NCBI GenBank assembly: GCA_965262845.1
Contig: CBDHFX010000002.1
Span: 744,001 to 808,000 of the forward strand
Source of the DNA: ECT2AJA-044 sp965262845
Lineage (GTDB): Bacteria > Bacteroidota > Bacteroidia > Flavobacteriales > ECT2AJA-044
DNA length: 64,000 nt
Reading direction: 5' to 3'
Under the pieces are notes generated by a model. It saw only the letters and a list, made by a program, of their open reading frames with translations. It did no database searches and was not told the DNA's origin. The position numbers were made by a program, and so were the translations under genes. Positions 42,896 to 53,167 of this stretch are shown piece after piece; the stretch's first letter is position 1, and each line of letters starts with the position of its first letter.

Positions 42896-44617
42896 ATGCG
42901 CACCATACTCCTTCTCTTTCTTTTTATACGGCTGACCTGCGCGGCCCAACAATGGCACCCCCCGCTTGATCCGCCGCTATACCTCAGTGGTTCCTTCGGT
43001 GAGCTGCGCAGCGATCACTTCCACAGCGGTATCGATATCAAAACGGGTGGGATAACCGGTAAACCGGTATATGCTGTGGAACAGGGCGAAGTGGTCCGGA
43101 TCCGTGTGGGGCCCTACGGATTCGGAAATGCGCTCTACCTGCGCCATCCCAATGGCAAAACCACGGTATATGCACACCTCAGCAAGTTCGATCCGGCCAT
43201 TGCCTCTTATGTGCGTTCCGAGCAATATCGCCTTCAAAAATTCGCCGTTGACCTTTATCCGGCCGCAGGCCGCTTTGTCTTCAAAAAGGGAGCAACGATC
43301 GCCAGATCCGGAAACAGCGGATCGTCAGATGGGCCACACCTGCATTTCGAAGTGCGGAATACAGCAAACGGACGTCCGATGGATCCGCTTGCAGCGGGAT
43401 TCGCCATAGCCGACCATCAGGCACCACTAATGGAAAACCTCCTGCTGGTCCCGATCAGCAGGAACGCCCACTGTAATGGCAGGCGCGAAACCGTGGTACT
43501 GCCTCTGACACAGAGCAAAGCCGGACAGTACCGCACAGCGGACAAAGAAACGATACGACTCTCGGGCAGGTGGGGATTCGCAATCGAAACCACCGATCAG
43601 CAGGACGGAGCGTCCGGCATGAATGGGACCATCAGACTGCGCATGTTCCTGGACGATTCGCTCCGATACGCGCATCGGATCAATGAGTTTAGCTTTGACG
43701 AAACCCGCTACCTCAACAGTTTCATCACCTTTGACCAATACCAATGCTGTAGCAACCGGGCCACCAGGCTCTATGTGGAGCCCAACAATCGCTTGAGTTT
43801 CGTTCAGGGAAATCCGGCCGGATACACATTCACTCATGCCGGAAGCCACAGCCTTCGGATCGAGGCCTGCGATCGGGCCGGGAACCGGAGCGTTGTGGAG
43901 TTCAGCTTCGAGGGTATCGCAGCAACCGAAACAGGTCTTCCTCCCAGCAGGCCGGTCGTTTATTCCGGCGAAAAATGGCTCACACATAACGAAACACATC
44001 GTTTGTCCGCAGGCGACGCCCGTTGCGTTATTCCTGCCGGGGTGCTTTATGCCGACATTTATTTTCCGATCGAAGAAAGCGAGCCAAACGTCCGCATGAG
44101 CGAGCACCGACCGATCCTGACATCCGTGTACCGGTTTGGCCATGGAGGTATTCCGGCCCATACCTACTTCACCCTTGACCTTCCGCTACCGGCAGTACCC
44201 GAAGGCTGCACATCAGAGCAACTGTGCTTTGCGGAGATAGAGGAAGACGGTCAGCAAGAGTGGTGGCCTGGCAAATGGAAAGCAGGCCGGTTCATAGGTC
44301 GTAGCCGCGAGTTCGGCCGTTATGCCGTTACAGTGGATACCCTGCCACCAATGATTGATCCGGTAAATATTTACACAAAAAAGGACATGAGCAGGAGTGA
44401 CAACATCCTGCTCAGGATCATGGATGACTTCAGTGGCATCAATGAGATCCGCGGTACCATTGACGGCCAATGGGTACTGATGGAATGGGATCCGAAAACG
44501 CACCGACTCTGGCACACTTTTGACGAGCGCTGTGCGCCCGGCGCGCATACTTTTGAACTCCGCCTCACGGATCATTGCGGCAATGAGAGCAGGTATGCAG
44601 CCTCTTTTAGCCGGTAG
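42896..44617 (+). CDS. M23 family metallopeptidase (LytM type), exported
   Basis: A predicted periplasmic peptidoglycan endopeptidase or envelope regulator of 573 aa. A signal peptide (MRTILLLFLFIRLTCA) precedes the LytM domain at residues 20-165. That domain has the zinc motifs HFHSGIDIKTG (H-x(3)-D) and DGPHLHFEVR (H-x-H), so the active site looks intact. The remaining 400 residues are beta-rich modules (FSFDETRYLNSFITFDQYQCC, FSGINEIRGTIDGQWVLMEWD). It is divergent from the coiled-coil/zapA operon, with a TAGTTTTG promoter element upstream. The mini-hairpin at 43260-43272 is read as Pro-Ala-Ala-Gly. Confidence 0.92.
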   Translation: MRTILLLFLFIRLTCAAQQWHPPLDPPLYLSGSFGELRSDHFHSGIDIKTGGITGKPVYAVEQGEVVRIRVGPYGFGNALYLRHPNGKTTVYAHLSKFDPAIASYVRSEQYRLQKFAVDLYPAAGRFVFKKGATIARSGNSGSSDGPHLHFEVRNTANGRPMDPLAAGFAIADHQAPLMENLLLVPISRNAHCNGRRETVVLPLTQSKAGQYRTADKETIRLSGRWGFAIETTDQQDGASGMNGTIRLRMFLDDSLRYAHRINEFSFDETRYLNSFITFDQYQCCSNRATRLYVEPNNRLSFVQGNPAGYTFTHAGSHSLRIEACDRAGNRSVVEFSFEGIAATETGLPPSRPVVYSGEKWLTHNETHRLSAGDARCVIPAGVLYADIYFPIEESEPNVRMSEHRPILTSVYRFGHGGIPAHTYFTLDLPLPAVPEGCTSEQLCFAEIEEDGQQEWWPGKWKAGRFIGRSREFGRYAVTVDTLPPMIDPVNIYTKKDMSRSDNILLRIMDDFSGINEIRGTIDGQWVLMEWDPKTHRLWHTFDERCAPGAHTFELRLTDHCGNESRYAASFSR

Positions 44618-44763
44618 TTAGTTTGATCTGAGATCGGTCACAAGGCTTCTTTTTGTTCCAATTCATTGATTACCAAGATCCGTTTCCTGTTTTTTCCTCC
44701 TCCCACAGAGATCCTGATGGGTTTTCATGACACCGACCGGCCCTTAAGGGCCTCCCAATCAAC

Positions 44764-44865
44764 AAAAAAGGAAAAGCTCCGCACATAGCAGAGCCTTTCC
44801 GGTAAACCATAAAACCTTGCGCCTATTCGGCGCAGGAGCGTCGGATCATTACAACCGAACGCTCC
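44764..44865 (-). ncRNA. Candidate structured small RNA with terminator
   Basis: Three successive hairpins on the minus strand. The first is GGAGCGTTCGG with CCGACGCTCC (44835-44865), the second TGCGCC-GAATA-GGCGCA (44818-44834), and the third GGAAAGGCTC with GAGCTTTTCC (44770-44800) followed by six T (44764-44769), a good rho-independent terminator. No minus-strand gene lies upstream for it to terminate, so an independent transcript, starting perhaps near 44905, is the simplest reading. Family unknown. Confidence 0.45.
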
Positions 44866-45015
44866 GTAATCATATTATGAGCTATTACAACGCCCAAAAA
44901 AGATCAGTAGTTCATTATTCGGGTCTTTTTTTTTAAAAAAATCAACCTATTCTCATATATTCCTATCAGTCACTTTCAAATAAATAGCTGATATATAATT
45001 ACTTAAACATACTTA

Positions 45016-45053
45016 ACTACAGAGCTGGCTCTGTAGCTAGCTCTGTAATTAAT
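45016..45053 (+). promoter_or_regulatory. 38-bp palindromic block, copy C: candidate operator of the AbrB-like gene
   Basis: Half-sites ACAGAG, CTCTGT, CTCTGT ending TAATTAAT, 5 bp upstream of the -7 element TAACTTTG (45059-45066), so it overlaps the expected -33 region. Autoregulation by the AbrB-like protein is a reasonable guess. Copies A and B are at 2186 and 25466. Confidence 0.6.
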
Positions 45054-45058
45054 TATTG

Positions 45059-45066
45059 TAACTTTG
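45059..45066 (+). promoter_or_regulatory. -7 promoter element (TAACTTTG) for the AbrB-like gene
   Basis: A match to TAnnTTTG, 4 bp before the ATG at 45071, implying a leaderless or nearly leaderless transcript. Confidence 0.6.
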
Positions 45067-45070
45067 CCAC

Positions 45071-45253
45071 ATGGCAAGAAAAAAGTTAGAAGACAGAAAC
45101 ATCCGCAAGCTGGTCAAGGTAGGCGGTGGCAAGACCTATTCCATCACTCTGCCGGTTGATATTATCCGGGAGTTACAATGGAAAAAAGGACAAAAGCTGG
45201 AAGTTGAAAAATACGGAAAAGGCATTATCCTCAGGGACTGGAAAGAAGAATAA
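45071..45253 (+). CDS. AbrB/MazE/SpoVT-family DNA-binding protein
   Basis: A 60-aa swapped-hairpin DNA-binding protein. NIRKLVKVGGGKTYSITLPVDIIRELQWKKGQKLEVEKYGKGIILRDW matches the AbrB fold (strand, LP-V-D-I-I-R helix, W-x-x-G strand; quoted as a landmark only). These act as transition-state regulators or as antitoxins. No toxin gene follows within the next 480 bp, so a stand-alone regulator is favoured. A three-half-site palindrome and a TAACTTTG -7 element lie immediately upstream, consistent with autoregulation. Confidence 0.88.
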   Translation: MARKKLEDRNIRKLVKVGGGKTYSITLPVDIIRELQWKKGQKLEVEKYGKGIILRDWKEE

Positions 45254-45737
45254 ATGGGACGGCTGGAGAAGCTTTTCCGTTGCCTTTGAATGGATTAACC
45301 AGCTGCCTATATGAAGCACTGGTATTCTAAGGCAATCGCTTTCTTTAGCTGGCCGTCCTGCGGATGACTTGCGCTTCGCTTACACCGCCCGAGGCAGTGG
45401 ATAGCCGACTGGCGCTGGCTATCCTTATACTATTGCCTTTGGTAATGAAGCACCTCATTACTTCTTTGAACTCAACAGCCTTTAAATGCGCTTTTTGGGG
45501 AGCTCCCTCCCCCTCCCTTCCATTTATTGCAAGATCTTCATGCTAATTTCCGCATCCCCCTGCAATTGTCCATGTCAAAAAATGAAAAATCATCAACTCA
45601 TTATCTTGATAAGCAGGTAATTAGCTCGTTTTTAAGGAATAGCTGTATAAACGGTAATAAGTATACCCGGACTGGTTCGTAACAAAATAGTTTTAATTAC
45701 CGTCATGGAGTTACGAATTTAAACATTATTTTTGGGC
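45254..45737. other. Non-coding spacer before the giant lectin gene
   Basis: I see no supported gene. Short frames around 45312-45480 are broken by stops and may be decayed coding sequence; reading ...AGYPYTIAFGNEAPHYFFELNSL in one frame looks protein-like. The sequence TAGTTTTA at 45687-45694 could be the -7 element of the lectin gene, giving a leader near 37 nt. Confidence 0.4.
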
Positions 45738-48700
45738 ATGCAATGCCGGCTTTCTTTTCTGCTTCTTTTACTGAGTAGCCTGGCGGCCGGGCAACCAACT
45801 ACGGTCGGGACCGCTTATCTTGATTGGCAGGGTTGTTATACGCTCACGACAAGCGGATTGAGCCAGCGTGGAGCCGTTTGGTTCGAAGATACGCTTGACC
45901 TGACCCGGCCTTTTGTCATTGACGGAGAAGTTACTATAGGAGGAAGCAGCAGTGCCGATGGTATGACCATCGCCTTAATGAACAATCCCGGAAATTCAAT
46001 TGGCCAGGGCGGAGGAGCTCTCGGCTATGGAACTCTGTCCAATGCTTTTGCCGTGGAGATCGATATTTATCAAAATGGAGGATATAACGATCCTTTTTAC
46101 GATCATGTTGCCTACCTCACGAACGGATCGGTGATCCACACGGCTCCCCCCTCCATTAGCGCGCCCATAAGCTGTTTACCCTCGGGAGGAAATGTTGGCC
46201 AAAATCCTTATCCCGTACAGTTATATTGGTATCCATCTACTCAAAAGCTGGACTTTTATTTTGACTGTAACCTGCGTCTGAGCAGGACCGTTGACTTGCC
46301 GACCCTGCTGGGAACTACTCAGGTGCAGTGGGGGGCAACGGCTGCAACAGGCGCACTGACAGCGACTTTTCGGTTCTGCAAAGAATATGCGGCCAATTTC
46401 ACCAACGACACCATTCAGCAGTGGTGCAACGGGACAATCCAGCCAAATTATACAGCTCCCAACATCCAATCGTACTACTGGAGTCCGGCCATCGGGGTAT
46501 CCGACATCACCGCTGCCTCTCCAATACTCAGCCCGCCTCAAACGACCACCTACACGATTACCCGGACCGATAACTGCGGAACAGATCGGCACGATACATT
46601 GACAGTGTCCCTTAGTTCATTTGATCCGCTGCCACCCGTCGAGATCATCTGCGAGGGTAATTCCATACTGGCTGACCTTACCGGCTTTCCCAATCTGCTG
46701 TGGTCCGATGGCTCCGCCAGCACCCTCCGCTATCTGAGTCAACCCGGAACCTATTACGTTACGGCTACCGATCCCATTTCCGGTTGCACTGCCATCGACA
46801 GCCTCCAACTGTATGTGGCCGAACTTAACCTGCAGGCAAGCAACCAGCAGGTCTGCTATAATGACATCGTCACATTGAGTGCCAACCCTCCCTTTGCGGT
46901 CTACTGGGCCGATTTTGATAGCGGCCTCCCGGCCGGATGGTCGCTGCCAGATACCACAAGCTATTTGTATGAACAAATGGCCGGACCCTTCAGGAACGAT
47001 ACCGTTGAATGGAACCTCACCGGTTTGCCTGAGCATGATGAGCTCGTGGTGGAATTTACCCTTTACATTTTCGATGACTGGGATGGGAATGGCCCGGCCG
47101 ATGGACCCGATCTCTGGGGCATGCAGGTTGATGGAACGTCGGAGATCCATACGACCTTTTCCAACACTGCCGGAACGCTGCAAAGTTACCCGGACGACTT
47201 CCAGATCAATCATCCGGCCATGACCAATGCACTGCATACCGGACTTCCCCCGCGTTGTGCCTCCGGCGCCACGACCACCATATACCAGATGCAGTTCATA
47301 TTGCCGCATTCTGCCTGCGATGCTTCCGTGCAATGGTATGGAGAGCTCATTGATGCTGCATCCGGTTTGCTGTGCGATGAAAGCTGGGCCCTGGACAATG
47401 TTATCATCCGTACCAACAGTAGCAGTAGCACCAGTCTTTGCCCGCCCGCATTTATGTGGTCCAATGGTGCCACAGCCACCACCTTTGATACGGCTATTCT
47501 GGATACCATCACTTTTACATACACGGCCGATTTCGGTGGTGTTAGCTGTGAAGACTCCATCACGGTTGATGTACTCAACGATTTCGTTTTAATTACAGGG
47601 CTTCCTTCCTTTTTGTGTCCGAACGATGTTCCTGTTTCCTTATCCAGCCCTTACACGCAGGGAGGAAGCACCTTCAACGGAGTATTCCGCCTGGAAGAAA
47701 CAATTTCGAACAATGTGGTCATAAATAATACTCCTTTGATCACTATTGATCCAGGCACGTTAACACCAGGTACGAACTACACCCTGTTCTTCGAATATAC
47801 GGATCCTTCCACGGCTTGTAGCTGGACAGCCGAAGCACTATTCAATGTTGATCCCATACCGGACTTCAGCACTTCGAATCCGCCCGATCAGTGCATCAAC
47901 AGCAGCCCCATATTTTTGGCCGCTTATCGGACCTGGAACCCGCAAAACGGGTCTAATGAAAACCCGGCCTGGTATTCCTATTCAACGACTTCTTTCGGTC
48001 TTTCCAACGCCCTGTTTGACCCTGCTCTTGCAGGGATCGGTGTGCACACCATAACAGTTACCTACCAGATCCCTGGCGGTTGTTATAATACTGAAACGAT
48101 TGTGGTTACCGTGAATGATGGCCCGGACCTGTCCTCGCTCTTCAGTGCCATGCCTGTACCCGTATGTGGGCATACCTCCATTTCACTTCCGGTATTGGAC
48201 CCACTCGACAGCTGGAGTGGAACAGGTGTGAACGGAAGTGCGGTAAACTATACATTCGACTCAAATGGCCTGCTGACCGGAGTGCACACACTTACCTATA
48301 CCGGGAGTGGTCATCCGTGTATATCAACATGGGACTTTGAGGTTTTGGACCCGATCGTGATCAGTTTTCAGCCATCCCCCGGATCAGCCTGCCTCAGTGA
48401 CAGCACTTTTCAACTTACATACGGCGTTTCCGGCGGAAGCGGATCCGGAACATCCACCTTTATGAACATCAGTGCCCCGGGCTCGGCACCGATACTCCCG
48501 ATAGACAACAACACAGGTATTGTGGATCTGTCCAATGCCGTACCCGGTGTATATACGATCAGCTACACTTTCAATGACAACAATGGGTGCTCTGCTTCCG
48601 ATTCTGCTCAAATATCAATTCTGCCCCTACCACAAGTTGATCCGGTCCCGAACACAGCGATCAACTTGTGCAGTAATGGCCTGGTGGATCTTTCGAACGG

Positions 48701-51700
48701 ATATTTCCTTCCCTCCGCAGGAGGTACCTTTACCGTTAACGGAACGCCCCTGAACGGATCTGTCCTTTCCGGGTCGGCTGGATATTTGGGTCCGAATGCC
48801 AATGTGGTTGTTTATACGCTTACCGATAGTTCAGGCTGCTCGGATACAGCCATAAAGTACTTTGACCTTCTGGAACCCCCGGTAATCACGCCGGTGAGCG
48901 GATCCATCTTCACGGAATCCTGCCCTGGTGCAGCTGATGTAACTATAAGTGTTGGGGTGACGGGCGGAGCTACTCCGAATATGATCTACGAATGGAGTAA
49001 TGGCCATCAGGACAGCTCCCTGACCAATGCAACAGCCGGCACGTATACAGTAACCGTAACGAACAGTGGAGGATGTTCCAGTGAGGCTACCTACACGGTT
49101 GTTGCTCCAAATCCGATAAATGCCACAGAAACCATTACACACGTATCGGCCAGTGGGGCATCAGATGGTGCTATTTCACTCAACATAGCCAATGTAAATG
49201 CCAACTACCTGTTCAGCTGGTCAGGCGGGCTCCCCCCAAACCAGAATCAATCGAACCTGCCAGCTGGCACCTACTCCGTCACGATCACCGACGACAATGG
49301 CTGCATGGAGGAACTTAATGATCTGGTCGTAGCACAGCCCGGACCACTTACTGCTTCAGGTACATGGGTTGATGTATTTTGCTTCGGAGCGGCCACGGGG
49401 AGCATTAACCTTACCGTCGGGGGCGGATTTAACCCTCCGGATGTGCCAGACTACCAGTTCCTGTGGGCTCATGGCGCCACCACCGAAGATCTTGTTCATC
49501 TGGCCGCAGGCCAATATTCCGTTACCGTTACCGCGATCCCAACCTCCACCGATTCCAGCATACTGAACTTTACGATCACGGAGCCAAATGCCTTGACTAT
49601 CTCCGGAACCACCGTGGATATCCTTTGTCATGGACTGAATACCGGGAGTATCGGCACAACCGTCTCGGGAGGGGTGGCCCCGTACAGCTACGAGTGGAAC
49701 AATGGGTTCACGACTGCTGATATGACCGGCCTAACGGCCGGAAACTACATGCTAACCGTTACGGATAACAATCTGTGTGAGGTGGAGCAAAGCTTTGTTC
49801 TCAGTCAACCAGGCAGTCCCTTCAACGTCGGAGCTAACGTAGTGGATGTCGATTGTTACGGAGCATCAACCGGGGAGATCTATGTCACAGTTTCCGGTGC
49901 AACCCCTTTTTCAGGATCAGGAGCTCCTTATTTATTTACGTGGTCCAACGGTGCATCAACCGAAGATCTGAGCGGGGTTTCGGCCGGAATGTATAGCCTT
50001 ACGATCGAAGATGCCAATGGTTGCACCACTATTTTACCGGTGCTGCCTGTTTTGCAACCAACTGCTCCGATTACAGTCAATGGGGTCGTAACCCATGTAA
50101 GTAATTTCGGTGCCATGGACGGATCGATATCCTTAACGGTGAGCGGAGGCACACCGGGGTATAACTACGGCTGGACCGGCCCGGCAGGGCTCATCACAGC
50201 AGATAGTACGGTGAGTTCACTTAATGGGGGTACATACACTGTGACCGTAACTGATATGAACGGATGTACGCAAACAGCAACTTTTGTGGTGAATGAGCCT
50301 GCACAATTGACCGTTTCCGGGACAGTAACCGATGAAACATGCCTGGGCAGTGCAGACGGAACCATCGATATAACGATCAGTGCCAATGGGGTGCCAGCGA
50401 TCCTCTGGTCAAATGGGACAACTATCGAAGATCTGAGTGGCCTGGCCGTTGGTGATTATAGCGTAACCGTAGTGGATGGATTACAAATTCAAATAGACAG
50501 CTTCGTCATCGGAACCGCAACCATTTTGAACTTCAACCTCTCATTGCCTAACGATACTTTCTGCAGGGTGGATACCTTGCCCCTGCAGGGAACAACGACC
50601 AATATCGGTGCTGCAGAAACCTATAAACTGGACGGACAGCCAGTTACGGGCCCGGCCGTTCCTCTCTCTTCCTACCCACCTGGACAGCACACGCTTACCT
50701 ATATCGTAAGTGCAGGTGGATGTACCGATAGCACCTCCTTCACCTTTGAGCTTATTGAAGGATATCCGACCGTGCCACAATCAAGTGTGCTGGTTTGTCA
50801 GACCGATTCCCTGGTCAATCTGACCGGACTGCTGAACGGAGCCGCCATGTTAACCCTTCCCGACACGGGACGTTGGAGTGATCCATCCGGGAACGCCGTA
50901 TATAGCCTGATGGATCCGGCTGTTGGACCCTTCGGTATATACGAATACCGGATTTCCAGCTTCTGTGGGACTACGATCTATTTACTGGATGTTGACCTGA
51001 TCCAGAATCCAATCATCTTCTCCACACCGGACAGCCTATGTCAGAACCATGGCGTACTTGACCTCAATTCCTTGGTGAGCCCAATCGGAGGGACCTGGAG
51101 TGGTGGTACCACCACCGGACTTTTTGATCTGTCCATGGCCTCCCCAGGTATCTCCTGGTTCTATTATGACATCACCGTTACTGGTTGTAGCTTCACTGAC
51201 AGCACACAGATCCAGGTCGTCCCGGGTCCAACCATAGTACTGGATACTGCAGCGCTCCCGGCATGGTGCACGGCTAGCGGGACCGACACTTTGGATTTCG
51301 CAGGCCCTGCGGGCGGATCCTATTCATCAACGACAGCAGTCATTACCTCTGTGGGGGGGTACTTCCTTTTGGATCCGGCCGCATCCGGAGCGGGGAATCA
51401 TGATCTCTGGTACCACTATTCGGACCCTTTGAGCGGTTGCCTGGATTCTGTGATGGCTACGATCACGATCGATACTACTGCGATCACCGCCATCGGTCCC
51501 TTTGCGGACACACTCTGTGTGGGTGATCTGCCCGTTCCGCTGCCTGTGGCCTTGCCAGCTGGAGGAGTGCTCTCCGGCACAGGGATTGTCGGTTCGAATT
51601 TTAGTCCGACCGCAGCTGGAGTGGGCACACATGAACTCATCTATTATTTCCCATCCGACCCGTGTTATTTGGCGGATACGATTGAGATCGTTGTGACTGA

Positions 51701-52865
51701 TATTCCGGATATCATCATGCCGGCCTTTTCAGATCTGTGTTCCAGTGACCCGGCATACAGTCTGAACGGCGCTGTTCCATCTGGGGGTACATGGAGTGGA
51801 AGCCATGTCGTAAATGGACAGTTCCTGCCGGGGGCAGCAGGTCCAGGTGTACATGAGATCGTGTATTACTACAACAGCGGCGGAAATTGCGAGCGTTACG
51901 ATACCACTCAGATCACGGTACTTTCCGGTACCTCGCTCAGTATAGGCACTGTACCTGGATTCTGTGAAAACGGCAGTGCTCAGGCCCTCAATGTTGTGTA
52001 TCCTGCCGGAGGCAGTTATTCGGGACCCGGCGTGCAGAACAACGTTTTTGATCCGCAGCCTGCAGGGATCGGAACCCACACGATCGCGTACTCCTATACC
52101 GATGCACAGGGCTGTTTAACGGACACGGTGTTTGCCTTAGTGGTGAATGCGTTCCCGGTGGTCACGCTGGCGAATTTGCCTGATTTCTGCGAAGATGACC
52201 CACCCCTGACGATCATGGGTGGAACTCCTGGAGGTGGAACCTACTCAGGTCCCGGAATAGTGGGCAGCCTGACTTTTGATCCGGCCCTGGCCGGACAAGG
52301 TAGCCATCTGATCATGTACCTGTATACCGATTCGATCGGTTGCTCGGCATCGGCCACAGCATACATCAATGTGCATCCGAACCCGCCTGATCCGGGTATC
52401 AGCAGAACGTTGGATTTTCTGGTATGTGACTGGGGCTTCTACAACTATCAGTGGTTCTTCAACGGAGATTCGATCCCCAACTCGAACAGCATCAAATGGA
52501 CGGCCACGGACACTGGCTACTATCAGGTCATGCTGATCAGCGATTGGGGCTGCACGAGCATTTCGGATTCCCTGTTGGTTGATGTGATCTATCAGATCGG
52601 GCTCGGTGAAGATCGCTGGGCCGGGGTGTTTCTGTATCCGAACCCCGTGCGTGACCAGGTATTGGTGGACTTGCCCATCCGGCCGCAGGCCGTGCATTTT
52701 GAATGGATCAATGCCCTGGGCCAGGTGGTGGATGCAGGCGAGCTTCCGCCGGGGGATGCGATGCAGTGGCAATACGATATGAGCGCCCTCGCGGGCGGAT
52801 ACTACCTGCTGGTGCTGTGGGATGAGTCGGGCGTGATGCACTTCCGCACCCTGCTGGAACGATAG
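45738..52865 (+). CDS. Giant T9SS-secreted adhesin with legume-type lectin domain and SprB repeats
   Basis: A secreted cell-surface protein of about 2,375 aa. After a signal peptide, residues 20-217 form an L-type lectin domain (FVIDGEVTIGGSSSADGMTIALMNN, NAFAVEIDIYQNGGYNDPFYDHVAY). A Cys-containing gliding-like Ig/PKD region follows up to about 1060, then seven SprB-type repeats between about 1065 and 1585 (each with a Trp-(S/A)-x-G core and YSVTV-type end). Further PKD-like repeats lead to a T9SS type A sorting tail (VFLYPNPVRDQVLV...LAGGYYLLVLW). Such architecture fits glycan binding and surface motility. The ATG at 45738 is used; a TTG 6 bp upstream is less likely. At least six mini-hairpins lie in frame. 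Confidence 0.9.
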   Translation: MQCRLSFLLLLLSSLAAGQPTTVGTAYLDWQGCYTLTTSGLSQRGAVWFEDTLDLTRPFVIDGEVTIGGSSSADGMTIALMNNPGNSIGQGGGALGYGTLSNAFAVEIDIYQNGGYNDPFYDHVAYLTNGSVIHTAPPSISAPISCLPSGGNVGQNPYPVQLYWYPSTQKLDFYFDCNLRLSRTVDLPTLLGTTQVQWGATAATGALTATFRFCKEYAANFTNDTIQQWCNGTIQPNYTAPNIQSYYWSPAIGVSDITAASPILSPPQTTTYTITRTDNCGTDRHDTLTVSLSSFDPLPPVEIICEGNSILADLTGFPNLLWSDGSASTLRYLSQPGTYYVTATDPISGCTAIDSLQLYVAELNLQASNQQVCYNDIVTLSANPPFAVYWADFDSGLPAGWSLPDTTSYLYEQMAGPFRNDTVEWNLTGLPEHDELVVEFTLYIFDDWDGNGPADGPDLWGMQVDGTSEIHTTFSNTAGTLQSYPDDFQINHPAMTNALHTGLPPRCASGATTTIYQMQFILPHSACDASVQWYGELIDAASGLLCDESWALDNVIIRTNSSSSTSLCPPAFMWSNGATATTFDTAILDTITFTYTADFGGVSCEDSITVDVLNDFVLITGLPSFLCPNDVPVSLSSPYTQGGSTFNGVFRLEETISNNVVINNTPLITIDPGTLTPGTNYTLFFEYTDPSTACSWTAEALFNVDPIPDFSTSNPPDQCINSSPIFLAAYRTWNPQNGSNENPAWYSYSTTSFGLSNALFDPALAGIGVHTITVTYQIPGGCYNTETIVVTVNDGPDLSSLFSAMPVPVCGHTSISLPVLDPLDSWSGTGVNGSAVNYTFDSNGLLTGVHTLTYTGSGHPCISTWDFEVLDPIVISFQPSPGSACLSDSTFQLTYGVSGGSGSGTSTFMNISAPGSAPILPIDNNTGIVDLSNAVPGVYTISYTFNDNNGCSASDSAQISILPLPQVDPVPNTAINLCSNGLVDLSNGYFLPSAGGTFTVNGTPLNGSVLSGSAGYLGPNANVVVYTLTDSSGCSDTAIKYFDLLEPPVITPVSGSIFTESCPGAADVTISVGVTGGATPNMIYEWSNGHQDSSLTNATAGTYTVTVTNSGGCSSEATYTVVAPNPINATETITHVSASGASDGAISLNIANVNANYLFSWSGGLPPNQNQSNLPAGTYSVTITDDNGCMEELNDLVVAQPGPLTASGTWVDVFCFGAATGSINLTVGGGFNPPDVPDYQFLWAHGATTEDLVHLAAGQYSVTVTAIPTSTDSSILNFTITEPNALTISGTTVDILCHGLNTGSIGTTVSGGVAPYSYEWNNGFTTADMTGLTAGNYMLTVTDNNLCEVEQSFVLSQPGSPFNVGANVVDVDCYGASTGEIYVTVSGATPFSGSGAPYLFTWSNGASTEDLSGVSAGMYSLTIEDANGCTTILPVLPVLQPTAPITVNGVVTHVSNFGAMDGSISLTVSGGTPGYNYGWTGPAGLITADSTVSSLNGGTYTVTVTDMNGCTQTATFVVNEPAQLTVSGTVTDETCLGSADGTIDITISANGVPAILWSNGTTIEDLSGLAVGDYSVTVVDGLQIQIDSFVIGTATILNFNLSLPNDTFCRVDTLPLQGTTTNIGAAETYKLDGQPVTGPAVPLSSYPPGQHTLTYIVSAGGCTDSTSFTFELIEGYPTVPQSSVLVCQTDSLVNLTGLLNGAAMLTLPDTGRWSDPSGNAVYSLMDPAVGPFGIYEYRISSFCGTTIYLLDVDLIQNPIIFSTPDSLCQNHGVLDLNSLVSPIGGTWSGGTTTGLFDLSMASPGISWFYYDITVTGCSFTDSTQIQVVPGPTIVLDTAALPAWCTASGTDTLDFAGPAGGSYSSTTAVITSVGGYFLLDPAASGAGNHDLWYHYSDPLSGCLDSVMATITIDTTAITAIGPFADTLCVGDLPVPLPVALPAGGVLSGTGIVGSNFSPTAAGVGTHELIYYFPSDPCYLADTIEIVVTDIPDIIMPAFSDLCSSDPAYSLNGAVPSGGTWSGSHVVNGQFLPGAAGPGVHEIVYYYNSGGNCERYDTTQITVLSGTSLSIGTVPGFCENGSAQALNVVYPAGGSYSGPGVQNNVFDPQPAGIGTHTIAYSYTDAQGCLTDTVFALVVNAFPVVTLANLPDFCEDDPPLTIMGGTPGGGTYSGPGIVGSLTFDPALAGQGSHLIMYLYTDSIGCSASATAYINVHPNPPDPGISRTLDFLVCDWGFYNYQWFFNGDSIPNSNSIKWTATDTGYYQVMLISDWGCTSISDSLLVDVIYQIGLGEDRWAGVFLYPNPVRDQVLVDLPIRPQAVHFEWINALGQVVDAGELPPGDAMQWQYDMSALAGGYYLLVLWDESGVMHFRTLLER

Positions 52866-53167
52866 GCGTATACCTACGTTTCTCGCCCAACTTGCTATCC
52901 TTCGGGGATCTCCGAAACAAAGCTCGCCCTGTACGAATTAGTCGGTCCTTAAAAAAGTCATTTTTTTGAGCCTGAAAGCAAAAAAAAGCCTCACCCCCAT
53001 CAAAAAGAATGAAATGCTAAACTATTGTGCACTCAAACTCCGTGAATCACCTTGTAACAAAAAGTAGATTTGGGAGTGGCTGGTCTTTCAGGTAAGATCT
53101 CTCGAAAGAAAAAAGGGTCATGACTAGTTGAGGACTTTGATGTAAACCTACTTTCAGCACAAGACAA
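52866..53167. other. Convergent spacer between two surface-protein genes
   Basis: Both flanking genes end here. I see homopolymer runs and a small TTCGG/CCGAA inverted repeat near 52901-52916, but no gene and no convincing terminator. Confidence 0.45.

Noticed and set aside
44739..44752. GGCCCTTAAGGGCC as another mini-hairpin
   Set aside because: A perfect palindrome without the characteristic loop; not counted in the family.
45312..45480. Possible small gene after the AbrB-like regulator (toxin partner)
   Set aside because: Frames are broken by stops and no start is in the right place; may be decayed coding sequence.
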